Origin: VFKE01 sp031400955 | GTDB lineage: Bacteria > Verrucomicrobiota > Verrucomicrobiia > Verrucomicrobiales > Verrucomicrobiaceae | Length of the DNA: 44,781 nt | Assembly: GCA_031400955.1 (NCBI GenBank) | Contig: JANNQW010000285.1 | Location: 1-44,781, forward strand | Direction: 5' to 3' | Shown here: positions 33,243 to 41,559 of the stretch, piece by piece | Numbering within the stretch: position 1 is the first letter of the stretch | How the letters are laid out: each line of letters starts with the position of its first letter | Position numbers and translations under genes: made by a program | The notes under the pieces: generated by a model | Seen by the model: only the letters and a program-made list of their open reading frames with translations | The model's database searches: none | What the model was told of the DNA's origin: nothing

Positions 33243-33254
33243 CCGGAATTGCGG

Positions 33255-34643
33255 ATGGCTGAGAACAGCAAACACGTCGTCATACTCGGCGGTGGCCCCT
33301 GTGGTCTTTACGCGGCGCGCGTGCTTTCGCGGGCCGGCGTGTCGGTGACCGTGCTGGAGAAGGATTCGCGGCCCGGCGGTCTCGCCACTTCTCATCTGCG
33401 CGGGCAGAACTGGTATGACATGGGCTGCCACATGCTTCACGAATTCGACAAGGAAATTTACGAAGACATCATGGACATCATGGGGGACGAAAGCATCCCC
33501 GTTGAACTCAGCGCCAAAATCCGCTGGGCCGGAAGCTTTTACCGCTACCCGCTCCAATTCCAGGACATGATCAAGGGCATTCCCTTTTTCAAGCTGGTCT
33601 TTTATACGCTCGGTCTTTTCTACGCGCAGATCAGAAAGTCGCTGGTGCCTTGGACGCCGAAGAATGCCGAGGAGGCACTACGACAGCTTTACGGAGCACC
33701 GCTCTACCGTTTCTTTTTCAAGGACTTCACCCATCGCTACTGGGGCATTCATCCACGGGAGTTGAGCGCGACTTTCATCACCACGAAGATGCCGCGCCTC
33801 AGCGCGGTCGACGTAATTAAGAAGGCACTCGGGAAATTCGGGATCAAGGACAAGGGCGACATCAAAGCCGTGGACAGTGCTCTGCACGAGGAAACCCTGC
33901 ACTACTCCCGCACCGGGGCCGAGGCCATGCCGCGCTGCATCGCGGGTGCTATCGAAGAGGCGGGCGGTCGGATTGTGGTCGATGCCGATGTCACACGCGT
34001 CGAAATCCGCGATGGCCGCGCGACGCAGGTGCATTATTCGAAGGATGGTCATGATCTGAGTCTCGAATGCGACGAATGCATCTCCACCATTCCGCTGCCG
34101 TGGCTGGTGCAGAAGGCTGATCCGGCTCCCTCGCCAGAAGTGCTGGAGGCTTCACGTCAGCTCCGCTTCAAGCCGATTGCCATCTACGGCTTGCTCGTAA
34201 AAAAAGAGAAGTGCATCGATGCGCTCTACATTTACTATCGCGACCGCGTGTTTCATCGCGTGGGCGAACCGAAGAACGCCGGTTTGATCGTGAAGCCGGA
34301 AGGTCACACCACGCTTATTGTGGAAACTACTTGCGAGATCGGCGATTTCAAATGGCAGGGCGGCGATGAGGCCAAGGAGCGCATTTATGCCGATCTCGAA
34401 CTCGAAGGCATCTGTAAGAAAGAAGATGTCGCGGAAGTGAATCTGATGCACTGCGAGACTGGCTATCCAGTGTTTGCCCTCGGATTTGAGCCGCACCTGG
34501 AGAAGGTGATGAAGTGGGTCAAAGGGATCACCAACTTGCAGAGCAACGGGCGCCAGGGTGGATTCAAATATCCTAACATGCACTCAGCGATGCGCATGGG
34601 CGCGACCTGCGCGATGACGGTGTTGAAACGGCTCAACGGATAG
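33255..34643 (+). CDS. FAD-dependent oxidoreductase (protoporphyrinogen oxidase/UDP-galactopyranose mutase-like)
   Basis: 462 residues. The FAD-binding dinucleotide fold is clear: HVVILGGGPCGLYAARVLSR with VTVLEKDSRPGGLATSH (residues about 7-50). A conserved second half ends KYPNMHSAMRMGATCAMTVL, typical of the amine-oxidase/protoporphyrinogen oxidase-like group. Similar enzymes are annotated as UDP-galactopyranose mutase-like or amine oxidases; the substrate is unknown. The start ATG at 33255 is used; a TTG two codons earlier is in frame. It follows the COG4091 gene with a 12-base gap on the same strand, suggesting a two-enzyme step. Confidence 0.85.
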   Translation: MAENSKHVVILGGGPCGLYAARVLSRAGVSVTVLEKDSRPGGLATSHLRGQNWYDMGCHMLHEFDKEIYEDIMDIMGDESIPVELSAKIRWAGSFYRYPLQFQDMIKGIPFFKLVFYTLGLFYAQIRKSLVPWTPKNAEEALRQLYGAPLYRFFFKDFTHRYWGIHPRELSATFITTKMPRLSAVDVIKKALGKFGIKDKGDIKAVDSALHEETLHYSRTGAEAMPRCIAGAIEEAGGRIVVDADVTRVEIRDGRATQVHYSKDGHDLSLECDECISTIPLPWLVQKADPAPSPEVLEASRQLRFKPIAIYGLLVKKEKCIDALYIYYRDRVFHRVGEPKNAGLIVKPEGHTTLIVETTCEIGDFKWQGGDEAKERIYADLELEGICKKEDVAEVNLMHCETGYPVFALGFEPHLEKVMKWVKGITNLQSNGRQGGFKYPNMHSAMRMGATCAMTVLKRLNG

Positions 34644-34680
34644 GATTTCCGTTTTGAGTTGATGGGGACGATGGCGTCCC
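34635..34680. terminator. Two small hairpins between convergent genes, possible terminator
   Basis: AACGGA/TCCGTT flank the FAD oxidoreductase stop (34635-34653), and GGGACG-ATGG-CGTCCC follows at 34665-34680. Neither is followed by a convincing T run on the plus strand, so termination is a weak inference. Confidence 0.3.
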
Positions 34681-34697
34681 TGCTCCTTGGCACAGGA

Positions 34698-36533
34698 CTA
34701 CTTCACGACCGGGGCGATGATCTCACGGTATTGATCGCGACTGAACAGGAATAGATCGGGGTTGCCATCGAGTCTACCGTAACAGGCGGCACCGGGCCGG
34801 CCAGGATTGGTCGAAACAAAAGTAAGCGTGTGCGCCGTGGGCGGATCATCGGGCTTGGATGGATTGATGACAAAAATTTGAACTGTGAGCGACGGATTTT
34901 TCAAAGCTTCATAACCGATGGTGCGGTCGGTGACCCAGGTCTCGGCACTGAGGCTGACGAGCTTGTTAAGAAGGGCGTCAGCCTTTTCCTTTTGAATGAG
35001 TGCGGTGATGTCCTTGGTGGCGATTTCACCTTTCCAGGAATTGACAGACGGATCGTAGTCGAGAGTGACAGCCGGGGAATCGCCTTCTGAAACCACAATG
35101 CGACGGACGACAAGGGTGCTGAGATTCAGGATGCTGAGGTTCTGCCATTTCACGCTGTCGGTGGAGATGGCACTGAGTAGTGAAGGGTTGATGCGATAGA
35201 TGAAGGGCTCGTGGTTGTAGCGGCAGAAGACTCGATTATCTCCATTCACACCGAACTGGAGAAGATTGGATTTTGCACCTTCGCGCCATTCGAGTTCAAG
35301 AAAGGGCTGATGAAGGCCGAAGGGTTCCAAGTTGGAGGCGGCGTCCGAGGCGAACTCGCGAATCTGTGTGGCCATAATTTCATCGAACAACTGCATGACG
35401 CGTTCCTGATTGGCCGGTGCGATCTTGCCGAAACGGGCCAGCATCCAAGTCTCGCCTTGTTTATCGAGTATGATCTCGGGTTGAGATGTACTGCGGATTC
35501 GCAGAGCAGTGACGGAAGCGGTGTCAATGGTAGCGAGGCGTGTCTCGCGCAGATCGTTGGGCTGGAGTTTCCAGACGGCGGCGGCTTTACCTGGGAGAAT
35601 ATAGCTGCCGGGGCGGTTGCTGACCGTGGCCATGATTTCTGCTTCTGGATCGGCGCTGGGCTGGAGAGAAAGCTCCACGGGCTCGCTGAGATCATCGGCT
35701 TCAATGCTCACCTTCATCGCGGGCTGGACGGCGCTGGTGGTGGCGGTGGCAGTGGGAACTTTTCCGGCGGGGCGAGCATCGATGTGGAGCAGCGCAGCGA
35801 GGACCGCATTAACGCGACCGTCACTGGCGCGCGTTTGGAAGGGCTTGGCGAGTTCCCAGGTGCGCTTGGCATCGCGACGGAATTCCATGAGGCCCGTGCC
35901 TGCGGAGAAGGTGATGCGTCTGACCTTGTCCGCCTTCAGTCGGATGAGCGCAGGATCGCGCCATGATTGAGCGGGCGTTTGCAGCATGGTGAGGAAGTCG
36001 AACTTCTTCGCGGACGAATCCTTGGATTTTGCGAGTTCAGCAAAGGGCATACGTGCGGCGTGGATGACATCGCTTCCCTTCTGCTGCGGAATGGAAATAA
36101 AGAGCGAGTTCTCGATCGCAGTGCGCGTGCCCACCTTGCAGACGGCGAGTTTCTTTCCAGCACCGGAGACGGTGAGCGACATCGATGCGTCGTTGAGGCT
36201 GGCGTGCTTGAGTTGCTCATTGGAGAAGGAGCCGGGCATGATGGTTTCGATATTCTCCAATCGCAGAAGTATCTCGAGAACTGCCAGGATGGGCATGGGG
36301 TTGGCGCGATCTTCGACCGGTGCGGCGACCCACCAGGTTTCACCGCGGCGCTGGAGCGTGACGGATTGATCTTTTCCAGTGATCTCGATGGAATCTGCCT
36401 GCTGTTTATCGAAGGTGAACAGACGCTGGCCGGTGCCGACGGATTCAGGAGTGCGGGCGGAATTATCCCTGAAGACGAACCATGCGAGTCCGGCGGTGAG
36501 GATGATGAGGGCAATGGTGGTTCGAAGTCGCAT
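34698..36533 (-). CDS. DUF4340-domain membrane-anchored protein of the Gld-type ABC operon
   Basis: 611 residues. A single N-terminal transmembrane helix (TTIALIILTAGLAWFVF, residues about 4-21) anchors a large extracytoplasmic beta-rich region, with DUF4340-like repeats such as SIEITGKDQSVTLQRRGETW and ALRIRSTSQPEIILDKQGETW. Start ATG at 36533; an upstream ATG at 36587 would place 18 residues before the helix. It is the last gene of the minus-strand operon ABC ATPase, ABC-2 permease, GldG-like, DUF4340. Such operons occur in gliding Bacteroidota, but they are also widespread in non-gliding lineages, so motility is not implied. Confidence 0.82.
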   Translation of the reverse strand: MRLRTTIALIILTAGLAWFVFRDNSARTPESVGTGQRLFTFDKQQADSIEITGKDQSVTLQRRGETWWVAAPVEDRANPMPILAVLEILLRLENIETIMPGSFSNEQLKHASLNDASMSLTVSGAGKKLAVCKVGTRTAIENSLFISIPQQKGSDVIHAARMPFAELAKSKDSSAKKFDFLTMLQTPAQSWRDPALIRLKADKVRRITFSAGTGLMEFRRDAKRTWELAKPFQTRASDGRVNAVLAALLHIDARPAGKVPTATATTSAVQPAMKVSIEADDLSEPVELSLQPSADPEAEIMATVSNRPGSYILPGKAAAVWKLQPNDLRETRLATIDTASVTALRIRSTSQPEIILDKQGETWMLARFGKIAPANQERVMQLFDEIMATQIREFASDAASNLEPFGLHQPFLELEWREGAKSNLLQFGVNGDNRVFCRYNHEPFIYRINPSLLSAISTDSVKWQNLSILNLSTLVVRRIVVSEGDSPAVTLDYDPSVNSWKGEIATKDITALIQKEKADALLNKLVSLSAETWVTDRTIGYEALKNPSLTVQIFVINPSKPDDPPTAHTLTFVSTNPGRPGAACYGRLDGNPDLFLFSRDQYREIIAPVVK

Positions 36534-36593
36534 GTAATAAAATTCGCGCCAACTTTCTAGCGCAGCCTGCCCTGTGGAGCAAGCCATGACCGT

Positions 36594-38081
36594 TCACTTG
36601 CGCCGGTGCGACCAGATGAGGAAGCCCAGCAACAGCGCAACACTGGGGAGCATAATCACCGTGGCCTGAAAAATCTGACGACGCTGATCGTCGGAAAGCT
36701 GGATGCGGAAGAACTGCTTGCGCTTGGGCGTGATTCCCATGAGTCGCTCGCGATTCAGCATCCAGTTGATGGAGGAGGAAATAAAATCCTGATCGACCGC
36801 AAGTCTCGTCGCTGGATTCAATAGCGTGTCGTTGCCGACGATGACCATGCGCGCGCTGTCCACGCGAAGTCGTTCGTCCGAGACTGCACCGCGCTCCACG
36901 CTGGCGGCGATGTGAACCGGCTGCCTTGCATCATCCGCATCGGCTTTGGGAAGTTCATCCAGATAGCGCGACTCACCCCAGTAACGATCCGCCGCATCGA
37001 TGAGTGGTGTAACTACGATGTGCTTCGCGCGAAATTCCGGCGCGGTGCCGATCAAGTTGAACGATTGCGTTTGTCCGCTGAAGCGGGTGCCTGCAGCGAC
37101 GTAGGGTTTACTGATGGGCGAATCATTGCGGAACATGGCTTGAACGCTGAACTCTTTTCGCGGACCGGCGCTGGTGCTTTCCGCGAAGAGAACCCGGTCG
37201 GCCCGAGGAGCGATGCCATTGGCGGCAAGAAAATTGCGCAGACGCGGAGTGTCGCCATTGGGATTCAGCAGCACGAGGAGCGCCGCGCGCTTCGTATTCC
37301 AATAGGCTTGCAGCATCGCCAGTTCGCGCTCGCTCAGATCGTAGTGCGCACCCGAGATCACAAGTCCATCGGCGTCAGGAGGGATGGCGGTGACGTCGGT
37401 AAAGTTGAGCGGTGCGGATTCAATGTTTTGCCGACGACCAATGTCTGCCAGCGCGGCAAAGTCGGGAGCGGAGTCGCGACCGCCCGTGGCGCCTTTGCCG
37501 GTAATGAAATAGAATTTGCGGACGCTGCCCTCGATGAGGCCGACAATCGCGGAGATCACTGCATCTTCGCCACGGTAATCCACACTCAGATTATCCCGGT
37601 TCCCTTCGGCACCGCGAATGATGAGTTCCTCCTCGCCGATGAAGCGCACGCGGTCGGCGACCCGCACCAGGATGCCGTTGCCATTCAGGGTGATTTTATT
37701 TTGCAGCTTGAGTTCTTCCGCGCGTTCGAGATCGCGCGCGGGATCGATTTCATCCACCCTGATCCGGCTGCGTTTAACTCTTTGGAATTCCTCAAGCAGC
37801 GCGCGGGCATCGTGAATGGTGTCGGAGTCGCGCGTATAGATGAGGGTAAGAAAGACATCCTTGTTGAGCTTGCGCAAATATCCAGTGGTCAGGTTGCTCA
37901 GGCTGTAGTCTCGGCTCGGGCTAAGGTCGCGCAGAACATAATGGCGATAGCCGGCGTAGTTTACGATGAGGAAAAGAGCAAACAGCAGGACGAGCTGGAG
38001 CAGTGCATTTAGGCCAATGCCCCAGCGGTGCAGGGGGCGCGGAGCAGCCGACTGGGGCGTAATGTCTTTCTGGTCAGGCAT
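36594..38081 (-). CDS. GldG-like ABC-transporter auxiliary protein
   Basis: 495 residues. One transmembrane helix near the N-terminus (residues about 25-43, LLQLVLLFALFLIVNYAGY) and one at the C-terminus (about 472-490, ATVIMLPSVALLLGFLIW) bracket a large extracytoplasmic domain. YSLSNLTTGYLRKLNKDVFL and DGLVISGAHYDLSERELAML are typical of the GldG/ABC-auxiliary family. It lies four bases downstream of the permease gene and 60 bases upstream of the DUF4340 start, in one operon. It probably assists the GldF/GldA-type exporter; the substrate is unknown. Confidence 0.88.
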   Translation of the reverse strand: MPDQKDITPQSAAPRPLHRWGIGLNALLQLVLLFALFLIVNYAGYRHYVLRDLSPSRDYSLSNLTTGYLRKLNKDVFLTLIYTRDSDTIHDARALLEEFQRVKRSRIRVDEIDPARDLERAEELKLQNKITLNGNGILVRVADRVRFIGEEELIIRGAEGNRDNLSVDYRGEDAVISAIVGLIEGSVRKFYFITGKGATGGRDSAPDFAALADIGRRQNIESAPLNFTDVTAIPPDADGLVISGAHYDLSERELAMLQAYWNTKRAALLVLLNPNGDTPRLRNFLAANGIAPRADRVLFAESTSAGPRKEFSVQAMFRNDSPISKPYVAAGTRFSGQTQSFNLIGTAPEFRAKHIVVTPLIDAADRYWGESRYLDELPKADADDARQPVHIAASVERGAVSDERLRVDSARMVIVGNDTLLNPATRLAVDQDFISSSINWMLNRERLMGITPKRKQFFRIQLSDDQRRQIFQATVIMLPSVALLLGFLIWSHRRK

Positions 38082-38084
38082 GGT

Positions 38085-38843
38085 TCACAGACGCCAGCGG
38101 CGGAACTCCAGAACGTGATGAGTCAGAGCGAGAAATACGATCATCAGGCTTGAATAATAAACCAGGGGACGCGTGTCCAGCAGGCCGTTGGTGAAGGAGG
38201 GGATGTGTTCCACCGTGGCAAAGTATTGCACGAATCCCTGAAACAGCGGCGGCACCCCCGAGCCAAGGTAAAGAACGAAAACACCGAGGAGGAAGTGCAG
38301 CAGACTAATGGTAAAAGAGAGCACCGCCGCCACGATCTGGTTCGATGTAAGCGCCGACGCGAAGCAACCCGCTGCAATATTGAACAGGCCCAGAAAAAAC
38401 AGGAGGATGTAGGAGCCGATGATCTGTCCCTGCGGAATTTCTGCGGCTCCCTTGGTCATGAACTGGAACAACTGAAAATTTCCCAGGCTGGGCAGCCAGA
38501 GCAGACAGTAGAAAAACATGGCGGCAGAAAACTTCGCCAGCACCACCTGCCAGGTATGAACGGGCACGGTTAAAAGTGTTTCGAAAGTTCCCATTTTCCG
38601 CTCCTCGGCAAAGAGGCGCATGGTCAGTAGCGGGAAAATAAAGAAATAGGAAAGCCAGAACCAGCGGGAGAAAAAAGTCAGCGCCACGATGCTCGTGGCT
38701 TGCGGTCCGCTCTCGAGCATGGCGACGGCGGCATGGAATGACAGGCCATTGATCAGCATCACCATTGCCAGCACCACCCACGCCACCGGCGAGAAGAAGA
38801 GCGAACGAAGTTCCTTGAAGAATAACGTGATGAGGATGCGCAT
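38085..38843 (-). CDS. ABC-2-type permease (GldF-like)
   Basis: 252 residues with six hydrophobic segments; the start MRILITLFFKELRSLFFSP is characteristic of GldF-type permeases, and the loop ERKMGTFETLLTVPVHTWQVVLA carries the conserved E-R-x-x-G-T-x-E element. The frame continues upstream through a region that overlaps the ABC ATPase gene, so I use the ATG at 38843. It follows the ATPase gene after 16 bases and precedes the GldG-like gene with a three-base gap. Confidence 0.9.
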   Translation of the reverse strand: MRILITLFFKELRSLFFSPVAWVVLAMVMLINGLSFHAAVAMLESGPQATSIVALTFFSRWFWLSYFFIFPLLTMRLFAEERKMGTFETLLTVPVHTWQVVLAKFSAAMFFYCLLWLPSLGNFQLFQFMTKGAAEIPQGQIIGSYILLFFLGLFNIAAGCFASALTSNQIVAAVLSFTISLLHFLLGVFVLYLGSGVPPLFQGFVQYFATVEHIPSFTNGLLDTRPLVYYSSLMIVFLALTHHVLEFRRWRL

Positions 38844-38859
38844 GATGAACGATGAGAGA

Positions 38860-39789
38860 CTACCTGCCCTCGGTGAGTTCGACGAAGACATCTTCAAGGC
38901 TGGGGAGTTCGCGATGAAGTTCGCGAATGTGCCATTGCTTTTGCAGCGCGGCTTCAAAGATCGCGGCGCGAACGTCGGCGCGAGCCTCGACGCGGAGTGT
39001 GAACCGTTTCCAATCGCCGTCGGCTTTACGCTCGGTGATTTTGCGAACCCCGCTGATTTTGGAAAGTTCTTCCTCGAAGGGGCCCTGACCCTGGAGTTCG
39101 AGTTTGACATCGGTGGCCGCGCGCAAATTGCGAACCAGATTGCGCGGAGTGTCATCTGCACAAATCCGTCCGTGATGAATCAGCAGAACGCGATCACAGC
39201 TTAACTCGACTTCGCTCAGAAGATGAGTGGAGAGCAGAATGGTCTGCTCCGGGCGCAACTCCGCCAGCAGCTCGCGGATGTGACGCATCTGGAGCGGGTC
39301 GAGGCCGTTAGAGGGCTCGTCGAGAATGAGCAGTGGTGGCCGGCTGATAAGGGCATCGGCCAGGGCGACACGTTGACGAAAGCCTTTGGACAAGGTGGCG
39401 ATGATCTTGCGACGTGAAGCCGTGAGCCCGCAGGCTTCCATGACGTCGTCGCTGCGTTTCCGAAGTTCTCGACTGCGGAGTCCTTTGAGTGCGCCACGAA
39501 AATGAAGGTATTCATTCACGCGCATGTCGAGATAGAGGGGAGCGTTCTCCGGCATGTAGCCGATGCTTTGACGCGCCTTGATGGATTCATGAAAAACATC
39601 GAATCCATTGACGCGTGCGGTGCCGCTCGTCGGAGAAAGATAACCGGCGAGGATGCGCATGGTGGTGCTCTTGCCTGCGCCGTTGGGTCCGAGGAAGCCG
39701 ACGCATTGGCCAGCTTCGACCGTGAAGCTCAATCCATCCACGGCAGTGCGTCCGGCATACTGCTTGGTGAGGGAGTTGACTTCAATCAT
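38860..39789 (-). CDS. ABC transporter ATP-binding protein (GldA-like)
   Basis: 309 residues. Walker A GPNGAGKST (34-42), signature LSKGFRQR (133-140; the usual LSGGQ is replaced by LSKGF, common in ABC-2 exporters) and Walker B LLILDEP (153-159) followed by SNGLDP. A C-terminal domain of about 90 residues ends in LPSLEDVFVELTEGR. It starts the minus-strand operon that continues with the GldF-like permease, the GldG-like protein and DUF4340. The start ATG is at 39789. Confidence 0.93.
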   Translation of the reverse strand: MIEVNSLTKQYAGRTAVDGLSFTVEAGQCVGFLGPNGAGKSTTMRILAGYLSPTSGTARVNGFDVFHESIKARQSIGYMPENAPLYLDMRVNEYLHFRGALKGLRSRELRKRSDDVMEACGLTASRRKIIATLSKGFRQRVALADALISRPPLLILDEPSNGLDPLQMRHIRELLAELRPEQTILLSTHLLSEVELSCDRVLLIHHGRICADDTPRNLVRNLRAATDVKLELQGQGPFEEELSKISGVRKITERKADGDWKRFTLRVEARADVRAAIFEAALQKQWHIRELHRELPSLEDVFVELTEGR

Positions 39790-39868
39790 GGGGAGGGAGA
39801 ACTGTGGGTTATGAGTTATTCGGGGAGCGGTTCAAAAAAATCAAAATTATCAACACTTCACCATTCTG

Positions 39869-39901
39869 TAACCCTTAACCTGTAACTCCATAACCTCTAA
39901 C
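39869..39901. repeat. Degenerate TAACCYT heptamer tract upstream of the ABC operon
   Basis: TAACCCT, TAACCTG, TAACTCCA, TAACCTC follow in tandem in the 128-base gap between the ABC ATPase start and the DUF1080 stop. An inverted counterpart, GGGTTATGAGTTATT, lies near 39806. It has the same style as the TGACYYC heptamers in menD. Confidence 0.6.
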
Positions 39902-39917
39902 GCCGCGCTTCGCGCGC

Positions 39918-40586
39918 TCAGGGCAGCGGCCTGATGAAGATTTCCTTATAGTAGGTCGTGCTCTTGGGGTCGTGGCCTTGGAGTGCGATGGTGCCCTCGC
40001 TCAACTTGCGTCCCGGCATATTTTTCAGAACTTTTGCGGGATCCCAGTCGGCAGGCTCGGTCCAATCCACTGTGACTTTATCATCTATTTTGATGGTGAT
40101 GTGTTTGCCTTCGACCTTGATATGGTAGTCAAACCACTCATCGTCCTTGTTGGGAGCGTTATCCATCACGTCCTGCACGGCGTATAGGCCGCCAGTTTTC
40201 TTGCGATCAGTGTGGGTGGCGTTAACCTGGCACTCGTAGCCTTTGGTCGGCCAGCCTTTTTCCTCAAACGCGGTGTGTATGTAAATGCCGCTGTTAGAGC
40301 CATGTGTGGTCTTGACCTTAGCCTTGAACTCGAAATTCTTGAATTTCGCATTGCCGTTGGCTCCGACATAGAAAAGATGCGCGCGTCCATTGCTGATCTT
40401 GAGTTCCCCATTCTCCACGCTAAAGGCATTTTTCTTTTCATCCGCTTTTTCCTCGGTTGTCTGGTTGGATTTCCAGCCCTCGAGATCCTTTTTGTTAAAT
40501 AGCGGAATCCAACCCTCTTCTGCGTGGAGGGCGGGACCGGGCTTGAATGCGGCGAGGATCGCCATGGCAAGTATCATCGTTTTCAT
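39918..40586 (-). CDS. Secreted DUF1080 (3-keto-disaccharide hydrolase-type) protein
   Basis: 222 residues. A signal peptide (MKTMILAMAILAAFKPGPALHAEE) is followed by the DUF1080 beta-jelly fold: GWIPLFNKKDLEGWKSN at the start, FKNFEFKAKVKTTHGSNSGI in the middle and KLSEGTIALQGHDPKS near the end. Members act on 3-keto-glycosides or bind sugars; the specific substrate is unknown. Such proteins are abundant in Verrucomicrobia and Planctomycetes. The start ATG at 40586 is chosen because the longer open frame upstream is unrelated. Confidence 0.88.
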   Translation of the reverse strand: MKTMILAMAILAAFKPGPALHAEEGWIPLFNKKDLEGWKSNQTTEEKADEKKNAFSVENGELKISNGRAHLFYVGANGNAKFKNFEFKAKVKTTHGSNSGIYIHTAFEEKGWPTKGYECQVNATHTDRKKTGGLYAVQDVMDNAPNKDDEWFDYHIKVEGKHITIKIDDKVTVDWTEPADWDPAKVLKNMPGRKLSEGTIALQGHDPKSTTYYKEIFIRPLP

Positions 40587-40676
40587 GAACGAGCAGCTTG
40601 CACGATGCGGTGGTGATTGTCGAGTGGGAATGGACTGAGGTTGAATATTGGATTCTGTCGCCGAAAATGGCTTGTG

Positions 40677-40940
40677 ATGACCCTGGTTTGCAAGGTGACG
40701 CCGAATGCCCGCCACACAGAATGCGCGGGATGGAGCGCGGATGGACACGGGCGACGGGTGCTGCTGGTAAAACTTGGGGCACCGCCGGTTAAGGGGAAAG
40801 CCAACGATGAGCTGGTGCGCTTCCTGGCGGAAATGCTCAACTGCGCAAAGCGCGAGATCGTGTTTGTGCGCGGTGGGACAGGGCGCGTCAAGACGCTGAA
40901 CATTCCAGATGCAGTGGAGACTCGTCTCCCGCAACTTTGA
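40677..40940 (+). CDS. DUF167 (YggU-family) protein
   Basis: 87 residues. The start MTLVCKVTPNARHTECAGW and the core VLLVKLGAPPVKGKANDELV with RFLAEMLNCAKREIVFVRGG are the YggU/DUF167 hallmarks (K-x-x-AxPxxGKAN). The function of this family is unknown. The frame is open further upstream but unlike the family; the ATG at 40677 (or GTG at 40674) is the natural start. It is convergent with the AP2-like gene. Confidence 0.92.
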   Translation: MTLVCKVTPNARHTECAGWSADGHGRRVLLVKLGAPPVKGKANDELVRFLAEMLNCAKREIVFVRGGTGRVKTLNIPDAVETRLPQL

Positions 40941-41024
40941 AACATGGCCTTGAGCTCCGGACTTCAGCCGGGGCGGGGGTGCCGCAGCATCCTGAAACCG
41001 GAAACTCTTGGTCGATGGGCGCGC

Positions 41025-41489
41025 TCAGTCTTTCAGCTTGGTAATCGCCTTGTCGCGAGCCTCGATGGCCAACTTCCAGGCGTTTTCCATGCCAAGTTTG
41101 TCGACAGAGAAGGATTTCTTTACAACTTTACCGGGTTCTGGACTCCACGAAGCTTCGACGTGATCGTAGCTATAGACCTTGTCGCCGACTTTGATGTTGG
41201 TCTTGCGCAGGCGGATGCCGCGGTGACCGGACGTATTGCGGGCTGTGATTTTTCCCGCGAGTTCGCGACGGGTGAAGGGCTTCATTTTGCGCTCCATTTT
41301 GTCACGGACTGCACGCGATTCCTCCAGAGCCTTCGCCTTGCCGCCGTGGGCGGAATCGGAGAAGAACTTGTTGAAGCGCACGCCGCGCCGGTAGATGCGC
41401 ACTTCCCATCCGCGGATGGGGCGACGGCCTTCGGCTCCGCGGGTTTCGATGCGCGTTATGTTTTGGTTTGGGTTTGGTTTTCTTGCCAT
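41025..41489 (-). CDS. AP2/ERF-like DNA-binding-domain protein (putative)
   Basis: 154 residues, basic. Two AP2-like strand-rich units may be present: GWEVRIYRRGVRFNKFFSDS with the following helix GKAKALEESRAVRDKMERKM (about 27-70), and GIRLRKTNIKVGDKVYSYDH with SWSPEPGKVVKKSFSV and a helix ENAWKLAIEARDKAITKL (about 91-154). The pattern of three strands and an amphipathic helix matches bacterial AP2-domain and Arm-type integrase DNA-binding domains, although no integrase catalytic part is attached. It probably binds DNA; the target is unknown. Start ATG at 41489. Confidence 0.7.
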   Translation of the reverse strand: MARKPNPNQNITRIETRGAEGRRPIRGWEVRIYRRGVRFNKFFSDSAHGGKAKALEESRAVRDKMERKMKPFTRRELAGKITARNTSGHRGIRLRKTNIKVGDKVYSYDHVEASWSPEPGKVVKKSFSVDKLGMENAWKLAIEARDKAITKLKD

Positions 41490-41559
41490 GGCGGTGTTGG
41501 TATTTAGGTTTGTTTTTGAGGCCCCCTCGTCTTGCTGGACGCTCTACGGAGGAGGGAAA

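Noticed and set aside
32403..33557. 384-codon minus-strand frame over the COG4091 gene
   Set aside because: The plus-strand gene has a Rossmann motif and the SAF region; this frame is a His/Val-rich shadow.
36912..38012. 366-codon plus-strand frame over the GldG-like gene
   Set aside because: The minus-strand gene has membrane helices and family motifs; this frame has none.
40952..40974. Small CTTCAG hairpin between the DUF167 and AP2-like genes
   Set aside because: Short imperfect stem, no T run; noted as possibly related to the other hairpins but too short to call a repeat copy or terminator alone.
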